Shown piece after piece: positions 1-7,242 of a DNA stretch of 64,000 nucleotides. Made by a program: the position numbers and the translations under genes. The notes beneath the pieces were generated by a model that saw nothing but the letters and a program-made list of their open reading frames with translations, had not been told where the DNA came from and searched no databases. The DNA is from Dyella_B humi (GTDB lineage: Bacteria > Pseudomonadota > Gammaproteobacteria > Xanthomonadales > Rhodanobacteraceae), in the NCBI RefSeq assembly GCF_044904605.1, contig NZ_JADIKI010000023.1:2319562-2383561 (forward strand), read 5' to 3'. The stretch's first letter is position 1. The number at the start of each line of letters is the position of its first letter.

Positions 1-1870
1 TGGCGAAGGCTGCCTTCTCGACTTCACGCACTTCGTTGAAGCTGCCAGGATTTACCTGTGGCCCGAAACTGTGGTACTGGGCGAGCGCGGCGAGCAGGGC
101 TGCGCGCTTGTCGGGCGTCAATTGATTGTAAGCCGCGGGCGTCGTCAGCCACTGAAAATATGCAGGTACGTTGTACTGAATCCATTGCGTCGGCAGTCCC
201 GGCTGTGAAACACCGCTGATTGGCGCCGGAGGCGTGTAAATGTACGCGCCGACGGCGCTGGCCGGTACCTGCACGGCATAGCCGCAGTACGCATTGCACA
301 GGATGCCGTTCGGCGTGGATACCGACACCGACTTGTTGTAATCCCGATTTTCCTGCACGCCGAATTCAAGGTTGGACAAGATGCCGGTGTCAAAACTCTT
401 GGAGAAATTCAGCTGATACTGGGTGACGCCTTCGGTGATGTTGTTCGACTGGCCGCCCGCATTACAGCAGTGCGCGTACAGATCGTTCAGGTTGGTGGTG
501 GAAAGAATGTTGGTGTAGCTCGGCGGGTTGTTGTTGCCGTTGTTGGTCCAGGTCGGATTGACGCCGACATTTCGCGTGCCAATCACCGCGAAGTAGCCGT
601 CAGCGCTTTGCTTGTTCCAGGCTTTTGAGTTGGATACATCCAGGCTGATGGTGCTCGACGGGTCAATGTTGAAAGCCAGATTCAACCCGTTCTGCATCAT
701 CTTTTCATCGCTTGGGTTGTAGGCGACGACATAGTCGTTCGACATCACGCCGGCAGGCTTTCGCACGTAGTTCAACACGGTGTTGTTGGCATCCGTGGTG
801 AGCGACTGGATGTCACTGGCGTTGCCGTATTCACCGAATTCGTGTTCGAGCGGTTTGATCTGATAGCCCGCGTACAAGGTGTCGAACTTGACGGTCAATT
901 GGTCGATCGGGCGCCAATCAATGGCGCCGCTGAAACTCTTGCGGGTGCGCTCCTCATTGACCACGTTGTTGGCCAGCGTTTCAGGGATGGCGACATGCGT
1001 GTAATTGGGATTGCTTAACCCAGAAAGCTGGGAAATATTCTGGTTGGCATACCAGGAATTGGCCTGCGTGTTGATCTGCGTGTCATCGCGCTTGTAGTAC
1101 TGCACGGAGGCCAGAACGCCGAAGGTGTGATCCGAATTGGTCCAGCCGGCCAAGCCGGATACTTTGGGCGTGGTTTTGCCAGCCCAACTGCCGGTAAGGT
1201 TGCTGTTGACCCCGGCGGCGGAACCGGTCGCGTGAAAACCGTTGAAGTCCAGCGGGCGCGCGGTTTGAATGTCCACGACACCGCCGATATCGACTTCGGA
1301 AATATCGGCCGATGAGGTCTTGTTGACCTGAGCGAGGCTGATGATGTCCGCAGGAAGCACGTTGAAATCGAACGCGCGCGTAGAGGTTAAACTCGAGCTC
1401 TGAGAGGCCGTGGCCATCTGGCGGCCGTTCACCGTCACGGCCACGAAATCTGGCCCAAAGCCGCGGATGGCGATCTGGCTGGATTCGCCGCCGCTTCTAT
1501 TGACCGATACGCCGGGCACGCGCTGCAAGGCGTCGGCGACATTCGGATCGGGGAATTTCCCATTCTCTTCCGCGGAAATCGAGTCGACGACGTTGACGGA
1601 GTTCTGTTTGATCGACTCGGCGCGCTGGATCGCGGCGAGCTGGCCGGTGACCGTGATCGCGGTGAGATTGGTGGCTTTTTTCTTGTCGTCGGTCTTCTTC
1701 GTGCCGCTGCTGTCGTCGCTGCTGCCTTGGCCGGCCGGTGCGGCCGTAGCCGTGGATGGTGCCGGTGCGCTGGTTTGCGCGTGTGCTTGTACGTTATAGC
1801 CGACCAGACCGGCGAACCCCATCGCAGCCAGCGCTAGGCGCACTGAGTGCGCCATTGAGTTGTGTTGCAT
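1..1870 (-). CDS. TonB-dependent receptor, 3' end cut by window edge
   Basis: This is the N-terminal two thirds or so of an outer-membrane TonB-dependent transporter; the reading frame is still open at base 1. A signal peptide (MAHSVRLALAAMGFAG..., cleavage after AHA) is followed by a low-complexity linker rich in Ala, Thr, Asp and Lys, a TonB-box-like stretch (LTAITVTG) and a plug domain with NGKFPDPNVADALQRVPGV, typical of the Xanthomonas/Caulobacter oligosaccharide receptor family. The start at 1870 has GGGAGG about nine bases upstream; an in-frame ATG at 1855 is the alternative and begins the signal peptide directly. It lies next to the mannose-utilisation genes, so mannoside or N-glycan fragment uptake is a reasonable inference, but substrate cannot be read from the sequence. 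Confidence 0.93.
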   Translation of the reverse strand, partial: MQHNSMAHSVRLALAAMGFAGLVGYNVQAHAQTSAPAPSTATAAPAGQGSSDDSSGTKKTDDKKKATNLTAITVTGQLAAIQRAESIKQNSVNVVDSISAEENGKFPDPNVADALQRVPGVSVNRSGGESSQIAIRGFGPDFVAVTVNGRQMATASQSSSLTSTRAFDFNVLPADIISLAQVNKTSSADISEVDIGGVVDIQTARPLDFNGFHATGSAAGVNSNLTGSWAGKTTPKVSGLAGWTNSDHTFGVLASVQYYKRDDTQINTQANSWYANQNISQLSGLSNPNYTHVAIPETLANNVVNEERTRKSFSGAIDWRPIDQLTVKFDTLYAGYQIKPLEHEFGEYGNASDIQSLTTDANNTVLNYVRKPAGVMSNDYVVAYNPSDEKMMQNGLNLAFNIDPSSTISLDVSNSKAWNKQSADGYFAVIGTRNVGVNPTWTNNGNNNPPSYTNILSTTNLNDLYAHCCNAGGQSNNITEGVTQYQLNFSKSFDTGILSNLEFGVQENRDYNKSVSVSTPNGILCNAYCGYAVQVPASAVGAYIYTPPAPISGVSQPGLPTQWIQYNVPAYFQWLTTPAAYNQLTPDKRAALLAALAQYHSFGPQVNPGSFNEVREVEKAAFA

Positions 1871-2160
1871 CGAAAACCCCTCCCGTGTGGAACTACGTTG
1901 CCAATCACGAATGCGATGTCGCGTGACGCAGAGCTACTCCCGCCGGCATTGCTCATGTCGACGTCGCACTCAATCCCACTGGAAAAACATCCTCGGCCTT
2001 TTCGGCCGTGCCCCCTCGATGTTCGCCAGTTACGGCGCGAAAGCAGCTTTGAACAGGCAATCCGGAACCAAGCTGATTCGGGCCAACTTCATTTGTCGTA
2101 TTTTAGGATAATAAGAGATTAACGCGCCGGACAAGCTGCGCCGCAGCATTTCATGACAAG
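1871..2160. other. Intergenic leader region of the receptor gene
   Basis: About 290 bases with no convincing gene. It should hold the promoter and leader of the receptor transcribed leftwards. An AT-rich patch near 2095-2120 is the likeliest promoter position, and a small CGGCC-TTTT-GGCCG-type hairpin lies near 1990-2005. I see no copy of the TTGGA-CG-TCCAA operator found at 7027 and 7119. Confidence 0.4.
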
Positions 2161-2162
2161 CA

Positions 2163-2187
2163 AAAAGCCCGCATTGCGCGGGCTTTT
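2163..2187 (-). terminator. Rho-independent terminator of the mannose operon
   Basis: A perfect 10-bp stem (AAAAGCCCGC / GCGGGCTTTT) with a 5-base loop. Read leftwards it ends in a T run and follows the isomerase gene, the last gene of the lacI-transporter-kinase-isomerase run. The A/T-flanked symmetry would also let it act rightwards. Confidence 0.85.
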
Positions 2188-2206
2188 CATTCAGTGAGTT
2201 ACCTTA

Positions 2207-2244
2207 CATGGCTGTCATTTACGCTTTCGCGAATGACGGCCATG
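2207..2244. repeat. Palindromic GTCATT...AATGAC repeat, copy 1
   Basis: CATGGCTGTCATT and AATGACGGCCATG pair 12 of 13 around a loop containing GCTTTCGCG. The same design recurs at 16621-16652 and, as a half copy, at 43772-43793. It lies just beyond the isomerase stop codon. Confidence 0.7.
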
Positions 2245-2253
2245 TGGCACATC

Positions 2254-3471
2254 TCAAGGCTTGCCACCTTGGCGAATCAACGCCATCACTTCGTAGCACG
2301 CACCCATGGTGTGATAGTCCACCTTACCCGCAGGACTTTTCTCGTTGCTGTACTTCTGGTTGTCCTGAGTGAGGATGCGATACCACGCGCCGTATTGGTG
2401 GTCGATGAAGTGATCCCACGAGTAGGCCCATAGCTTCATGTACCACTCGTCGTACTTCGCATCGCCTGTGCGTGCGTGCAGCAGCGCGGCGGCGGCCAGC
2501 GATTCGGCTTGCACCCAGAAGTATTTGTCGCCGTCGCAGACGCTGCCTTCCGGCGCGAAGCCGTAGCAGATGCCGCCGTGCACGGGATCCCACGCGCGCT
2601 CTAGCGCGGTGTCGAACAAGTGTTGAGCGGTCGGTAGGATCCACGCTTCGTGCTCGCCGCGTTCCTGCAGCAACGGTTCCATGATCATCAGCAGCTTCGC
2701 CCACTCGGTCTGATGGCCGGGCTGAAAACCCCAGGGACGGAACAGGTGCTTGGGATCGTCGCGGTGGTAATCCCAGTCGATGCTCCAGTCGACGTGATAG
2801 TGCTCCCACACCAGGCCGTCGGCGAGTTTGGCTTGGCGCTGCGTCATGGTGCGCGCGAGCGTGAGTGCGCGGTCGAGGTAACGCGTTTCCTTGCTGGCCT
2901 GGTACGCGGCGAGCATCGCCTCGCACATGTGCATGTTGGCGTTCTGGCCGCGGTAGGTACTGAACTGCCACTGCGGATCCGCTTCGTCGCGATAAAGGCT
3001 TGCTTGCGCATCCCAGAAATGCCGCTCCAACAGCTGCCAGGTTTCATCCATCCAGGCGGTGACTTCTGTGATGCCAGCCTTCAGCGCCGTGGAGTAAGCG
3101 AGCAGCACGAAGGCCAAGCCATAACAGTGATTGGTGCGATCTTCCGGTTTGCCGTCGCGAAGCGTCCATGCATAGCCGCCGGTGCTGGCGTCGCGATGCA
3201 CGTCGCGCAGATAACGCAGGCCGTGGCGCGTGGCGTCGAGATATTCGGGCTTGCCGAACTCGATCGCCGCCATCGCGTAGTTGAAGACGAAGCGCGTGCT
3301 GCTCACCAGGTGACGATGACTGGCGTCGTACACCGTGCCGTCGTCGAGGTAGTAATGAAAGAAGCCGCCCGCCGGATCGATCGCGTGCGGGTGGTAGAAC
3401 GTCATGGTCTGCGCGATGTGTTCGCGCAAAAAGGTTTCGGAATGGAAATCCGGTTGCGCCGGCGTAGTCAT
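2254..3471 (-). CDS. AGE-family sugar isomerase, probable D-mannose isomerase
   Basis: A 405-residue (alpha/alpha)6-barrel protein of the N-acylglucosamine 2-epimerase family, full length for the YihS/mannose-isomerase branch. Conserved patches include HRHLVSSTRF near residue 53, RGQNANMHMCEAM near 175, GFQPGHQTEW near 250 and DKYFWVQAESLA near 315, which carry the family's active-site His, Arg and Glu residues. The start codon overlaps the stop of the upstream fructokinase gene (ATGA), showing translational coupling. An isomerase coupled to a fructokinase, a sugar importer and an alpha-mannosidase fits conversion of free mannose to fructose. Other AGE activities (GlcNAc 2-epimerase, cellobiose epimerase) fit the context less well. 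The cytoplasmic location is inferred from the lack of a signal peptide. Confidence 0.85.
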   Translation of the reverse strand: MTTPAQPDFHSETFLREHIAQTMTFYHPHAIDPAGGFFHYYLDDGTVYDASHRHLVSSTRFVFNYAMAAIEFGKPEYLDATRHGLRYLRDVHRDASTGGYAWTLRDGKPEDRTNHCYGLAFVLLAYSTALKAGITEVTAWMDETWQLLERHFWDAQASLYRDEADPQWQFSTYRGQNANMHMCEAMLAAYQASKETRYLDRALTLARTMTQRQAKLADGLVWEHYHVDWSIDWDYHRDDPKHLFRPWGFQPGHQTEWAKLLMIMEPLLQERGEHEAWILPTAQHLFDTALERAWDPVHGGICYGFAPEGSVCDGDKYFWVQAESLAAAALLHARTGDAKYDEWYMKLWAYSWDHFIDHQYGAWYRILTQDNQKYSNEKSPAGKVDYHTMGACYEVMALIRQGGKP

Positions 3472-4445
3472 GCGTACGTCTCCATGAATTGTTCGACCTC
3501 GTCGGCATGCGGCATCGCGGCGAACGAGCCATGCCGGGTCACCGCCACGGCGCCGCAGGCGCTGGCAAAGCGCAGTGCGGCGTGCAGGCGCGGTAGCGTG
3601 GCCACCCAGGCATCGAGAGCAGCGGCGGTGATGTTCTGCTCGGCAAACTGGTACAGCAGGCCGCCGACAAAGGCATCGCCTGCGCCGGTGCTATCGACCA
3701 TCGGTACGTCGTAGCAAGGCAACTCGCCTTGCACGTCCGGATGGAACCAGCGCAAAGGCTTCGGGCCATCGGTGACGATCAGCAGTCGCGCATTGCCGTC
3801 CCACAGGCGCTCAAGCAGCGCTTCCTCGCCTTCGTTCGCCAGCCAGTCGAATTCCTCAGCGCTGAGCTTCACCACGTCGGCCAGTAGCAATGCCGGCCAT
3901 ACATGCGGACGAGGCTCGCTACCGCGCGGCCACAGGGCGGGGCGCAGGTTGAGATCGAAGCTCACCAGCGCACCGGACTGCCGTGCGCGGCGCATGCCGG
4001 TGAGCGTGACGTCGGCCAGATCCGTATCGGTCATGCTGTTGGAGCAAACGTGGAACACGGCGGTGTTCTCGAACGTCTGCGAGCGGAAATGTTCGATGCG
4101 GAACAGCAGATCGGCCGACGGCGGACGGTAGAAGGCGAAGCTGCGTTCGCCGCGTTCGTCCAGCGTGACGAACGCCAGCGCAGTGTTGGCCTCACCCGTA
4201 CGCACTACATCGGCGGTATCTACGCCAGCTTGCTGCAGGCTATGCAGCAGGAAATCGCCGAAGCGATCCAGCCCCAGCATGCCGGCAAAGCGCACATGGC
4301 TGCCGAGCTTGGCCACCGCGACCGCCACGTTGGCAGGTGCGCCGCCGGCGAAGGGAACGAACTGGCGCGCAAAGCCGTGGCCATCGCGGCCTTCGCCATG
4401 CATATCGATCAAAGCCTCGCCGAAGCAGAGGATGGAACGTTTCAT
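3468..4445 (-). CDS. scrK: Fructokinase, PfkB/ribokinase family
   Basis: A 325-residue sugar kinase that should phosphorylate fructose to fructose 6-phosphate with ATP in the cytoplasm. The N-terminal FGEALID strand, GGAPANVAVAVAKLG sugar-binding segment and C-terminal PfkB signature DSTGAGDAFVGGLL (anion hole plus catalytic Asp) are all present. The ATG at 4445 is preferred over the TTG one codon upstream because GGGG lies six bases before it. It shares a 4-base overlap with the downstream isomerase, so the pair acts as one step: mannose to fructose to fructose 6-phosphate. The gap to the transporter gene upstream is filled by a palindromic repeat, which may weaken expression relative to the first two genes. 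The symbol follows the usual fructokinase name; specificity is inferred. Confidence 0.88.
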   Translation of the reverse strand: MKRSILCFGEALIDMHGEGRDGHGFARQFVPFAGGAPANVAVAVAKLGSHVRFAGMLGLDRFGDFLLHSLQQAGVDTADVVRTGEANTALAFVTLDERGERSFAFYRPPSADLLFRIEHFRSQTFENTAVFHVCSNSMTDTDLADVTLTGMRRARQSGALVSFDLNLRPALWPRGSEPRPHVWPALLLADVVKLSAEEFDWLANEGEEALLERLWDGNARLLIVTDGPKPLRWFHPDVQGELPCYDVPMVDSTGAGDAFVGGLLYQFAEQNITAAALDAWVATLPRLHAALRFASACGAVAVTRHGSFAAMPHADEVEQFMETYA

Positions 4446-4510
4446 CAAAGACCCCGAATAGAAATACGTATGGATGTAATGAGAAGGATGCGCGCTGTCC
4501 GACTTTCTAC

Positions 4511-4613
4511 CTCCCCCTGCTTGCAGGGATGAGGTTGGGCGGGGGAATGCTTGCGGGAAACTTCAAGGCAAGTGTGCGACCCCAGCCCAACCCTCCCTGC
4601 GTGCAGGGGAGGG
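4511..4613. repeat. Long inverted intergenic repeat (CTCCCCTGC family)
   Basis: The left arm CTCCCCCTGCTTGCAGGG... with GAGGTTGGG and the right arm CCCAACCCTCCCTGCGTGCAGGGGAGG are inverted copies about 70 bases apart, each with its own small hairpin, around a centre containing GCTTGC and GGCAAGTGT. The same design recurs at 63829-63904. It fills the space between the transporter and fructokinase genes. Confidence 0.75.
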
Positions 4614-4619
4614 AGCACA

Positions 4620-5942
4620 TCATTGCGGTGCGACAGGCGCGCTGCGGATGTTCGAGCCGCGCAAGCCGTAGAACACGATGTAGCCGTAGCACAGCGCCGG
4701 CAGCACGAATGCATGCTGGATGCCGATGTTGTCGGCCAGCACGCCCTGCAGCCAGGGCACCAGCGCGCCGCCGACGATTGCCATGATCAACAGACTCGAC
4801 GCCCTGCCCGTGAGCGGTCCCATGCGCTCGATGCCGAGCGAAAAGATGGTGGGGAACATGATCGAGTTGAACAAGCCGATCGCTACGATGCTGTACATCG
4901 CCGTGGTGCCGCTGGTGCTCATGGTGGCGATCAGCAGCAACACGTTTACCGCGGCGAACACGGCAAGCAGTTTGCGCGGAGAAAGCTTGGCCAACAGCGC
5001 GGAGCCGATGAAGCGCCCAACCATCGCGCCGCCCCAGTAGAGCGACACGTAATGTGCGGCTTCTTGTTCGCTCATGTGACCGATCTGCGGCTCGGACAGG
5101 TAGTTCACCATGAAGCTGCCGATCGACACTTCTGCGCCGACGTAGAAGAAGATGCCCAGCACACCGAACAACACGTGTGGATAGCGCAACGCATCCAGCA
5201 GCGTGTGATGGGTGGGATCGGCCTTCTCGGTGCTTTCCTCCAGCGAGGGCAGGCGGAACAGCCACACGAAGATCGCCAACAGCACCAGCACCACGGCCAA
5301 GCCAACGTAAGGCATCTGTACGGATTGCGCTTCCTGCGTGCGATAGATCACCTGCTCGCTGGCGGAGAGGCTCGCGATCTCGGCCGCGCTTTTCACCTTG
5401 GTGGAAAGAATCAGCAGGCTGCCGAATACCGGCGCGATGGTGGTGCCGAACGAATTGAGTGCCTGCGCTAGCGTGAGGCGGCTGGAACTGGTCCTTTCAG
5501 GACCTAGCAGCGCCACGTACGCATTGGCCGCAACCTGCAGCACCGTGATGCCGGTGGCCAGCACGAACAGCGCGCCGAGAAACGCCGGATACAGGCGCAA
5601 ACCTGCCGCCGGCCAGAAACCCAGCGCGCCGATGCCTGCGATCACCAGGCCCGTGACGATGCTTTTCTTGTAGCCCAGATGCGCCACCACGCGACCGGCG
5701 GGCAGCGACATCAGGAAGTACGCGCCGAAGAAGGTGAACTGCACCAGCATCGCCTGTGCATAGTTCAATTCGAACACCGCCTTCAGGTGCGGAATCAGAA
5801 TGTCGTTGAGGCAAGTGAGAAAGCCCCACATGAAGAACACCGTCGTGATGACGGTGAGCGCGAGCGGGAAGTACGTGTAGCGGGTGTCGTTGGAGGCCGT
5901 CGACAGTCCAGAGGACGGCGGGGTAGCTGCGGTAAAAGCCAT
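4620..5942 (-). CDS. MFS sugar transporter, FucP/GluP type
   Basis: A 440-residue major facilitator with twelve predicted membrane helices. The segment TTVFFMWGFLTCLNDILIPHLK near residues 33-55 is the hallmark of the fucose/glucose/galactose:H+ symporter group (FucP, GluP), and LTLAQALNSFGTTIAPVFGS near 160 is the matching helix 5 motif. It should carry a monosaccharide, here probably mannose, across the inner membrane. It starts 15 bases after the repressor stop, so the two are co-transcribed; no strong ribosome binding site is visible, suggesting coupling to the repressor's translation. The sugar specificity is inferred from the neighbouring alpha-mannosidase and isomerase. Confidence 0.88.
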   Translation of the reverse strand: MAFTAATPPSSGLSTASNDTRYTYFPLALTVITTVFFMWGFLTCLNDILIPHLKAVFELNYAQAMLVQFTFFGAYFLMSLPAGRVVAHLGYKKSIVTGLVIAGIGALGFWPAAGLRLYPAFLGALFVLATGITVLQVAANAYVALLGPERTSSSRLTLAQALNSFGTTIAPVFGSLLILSTKVKSAAEIASLSASEQVIYRTQEAQSVQMPYVGLAVVLVLLAIFVWLFRLPSLEESTEKADPTHHTLLDALRYPHVLFGVLGIFFYVGAEVSIGSFMVNYLSEPQIGHMSEQEAAHYVSLYWGGAMVGRFIGSALLAKLSPRKLLAVFAAVNVLLLIATMSTSGTTAMYSIVAIGLFNSIMFPTIFSLGIERMGPLTGRASSLLIMAIVGGALVPWLQGVLADNIGIQHAFVLPALCYGYIVFYGLRGSNIRSAPVAPQ

Positions 5943-5957
5943 GATGAAATCCGATAA

Positions 5958-7007
5958 TCAGGCGTGCGGCGGACAACTGCTTGCGCGTACCAGCAATTGC
6001 ACGGGTGCAATGGTTTGACGAGGAGGGGAGGAGGGATCCTGCACGCGCTGCAGGATCAGTTCCGCGGCCTGGCGGCCACGGTCGCGTGGCGTCACCGCCA
6101 GCGTGGTCAGCGGCGGTGCGCTGACCGCGGCTTCGGCGATGTCGTCGAAGCCGGTGAGGGCGAAATCGCTGCCGGGTTGCAGGCCGCGTTGATGCAGTCC
6201 CAGCATCAGGCCCAGCGCCACCGCATCGTTGTAGCAGACGGCGGCGGTCGGTGCGGTTTTGCCCTTGAACAAGTGCTCGCTCTGCGCCACCGCATCCAGG
6301 CGGTTGGGTACGCATTCCACGATCCAGCTCGGCTCTACGGCCAAGCCCGCGGCCTTCATCGCTTCGATATAGCCGGCGCGACGCTGGCGGCAGGAACTGG
6401 AGCCCTGATGTCCGCCGTAGAACGCGATGTGCTTGTGACCCTGTTCGATCAAGTGTTCCGTGGCCAGGCGCGCGCCGCGCTGGTTGTCCAGGAACAGGCG
6501 ATCCCAGTGATCACAGGCGGCCACGTCGCCGCTCACCTCGCGGTTGAACAGCAGCAGCGGCGTCAGCGAACCCACGGCGGAAAGAATCTGCTGTGCGTCG
6601 CTGCCTTCGGCGGGCGAAAGAATGATGCCGGCCGGCCCGTGCTCCATCAGCGAGCCGAGCACCGCCAGCTCGCGTTCGGTGGACTCGCCGGTGCTGCCCA
6701 GCAACGTCACGAAGCCGGTATCGCCGAGTATTTCATCGACGCCCGCAGCGAATTCCGCGAAGAACGGATTGGCCAGATCGTTGAGCACCAGCGCGATGCT
6801 CGACGACGTGCGCCGACGCAGGTTCGCCGCGGCGCGGTTATAGACGTAACCCTGGCGGCGCAGCTCTTCTTCCACGCGCGCGCGAGTGTGTTTGTTGACC
6901 AGCGGGCTGCCCCGCAAGACGAGCGAAACCGTAGCGCGGGAGACGTCGCAACCCGCGGCAATATCGCTCAGAGTGACCTTACGGCCGACCGGCGGTGTGT
7001 TCCCCAT
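5958..7007 (-). CDS. LacI-family repressor of the mannoside locus
   Basis: A 349-residue LacI/GalR regulator. The N-terminal helix-turn-helix (VTLSDIAAGCDVSRATVSLVLRG, residues 11-33) and hinge helix (NRAAANLRRR) are intact, followed by the periplasmic-binding-protein-like sugar domain with NDLANPFFAEFAAGVDE and the C-terminal FALTGFDDI motif. It is divergent from the GH92 gene and the first gene of the run leading through the transporter, kinase and isomerase. Two identical palindromes with a central CG, as LacI proteins prefer, lie in the divergent gap at 7027 and 7119, one only 20 bases from its own start. It therefore probably represses both directions and itself; the inducer is likely mannose or a product. 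Confidence 0.93.
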   Translation of the reverse strand: MGNTPPVGRKVTLSDIAAGCDVSRATVSLVLRGSPLVNKHTRARVEEELRRQGYVYNRAAANLRRRTSSSIALVLNDLANPFFAEFAAGVDEILGDTGFVTLLGSTGESTERELAVLGSLMEHGPAGIILSPAEGSDAQQILSAVGSLTPLLLFNREVSGDVAACDHWDRLFLDNQRGARLATEHLIEQGHKHIAFYGGHQGSSSCRQRRAGYIEAMKAAGLAVEPSWIVECVPNRLDAVAQSEHLFKGKTAPTAAVCYNDAVALGLMLGLHQRGLQPGSDFALTGFDDIAEAAVSAPPLTTLAVTPRDRGRQAAELILQRVQDPSSPPRQTIAPVQLLVRASSCPPHA

Positions 7008-7026
7008 TTATCTCAGAACCTCGCCT

Positions 7027-7040
7027 TTGGAACGATCCAA
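7027..7040. promoter_or_regulatory. Predicted LacI operator 1
   Basis: TTGGAACGATCCAA, palindromic as TTGGA-nCGn-TCCAA with the central CG typical of LacI-family sites. An identical copy lies 92 bases away. It is 20 bases upstream of the repressor start codon, where binding would block its transcription. Confidence 0.8.
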
Positions 7041-7118
7041 ATGTACCTGAACCCGCAAATTGGTGATCCTGCACTGCAGCATGCCAAGCCCTCCTTCCCG
7101 GTGTTAGCGTCCGGCGCC

Positions 7119-7132
7119 TTGGAACGATCCAA
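7119..7132. promoter_or_regulatory. Predicted LacI operator 2
   Basis: A second exact copy of TTGGAACGATCCAA, about 110 bases before the GH92 start. The 92-bp spacing could allow DNA looping between the two sites. No strong sigma70 -35/-10 pair is obvious nearby. Confidence 0.8.
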
Positions 7133-7242
7133 CCCGCCCGCCCCACCATCGGCCCCCCTCCGGGGAAGGACCCGAGCCGAGTATGGAGCTTTGCGGACTC
7201 CCCAGTCCGCATTAACCGAAGACATTAACAGGCCCCTATCCA

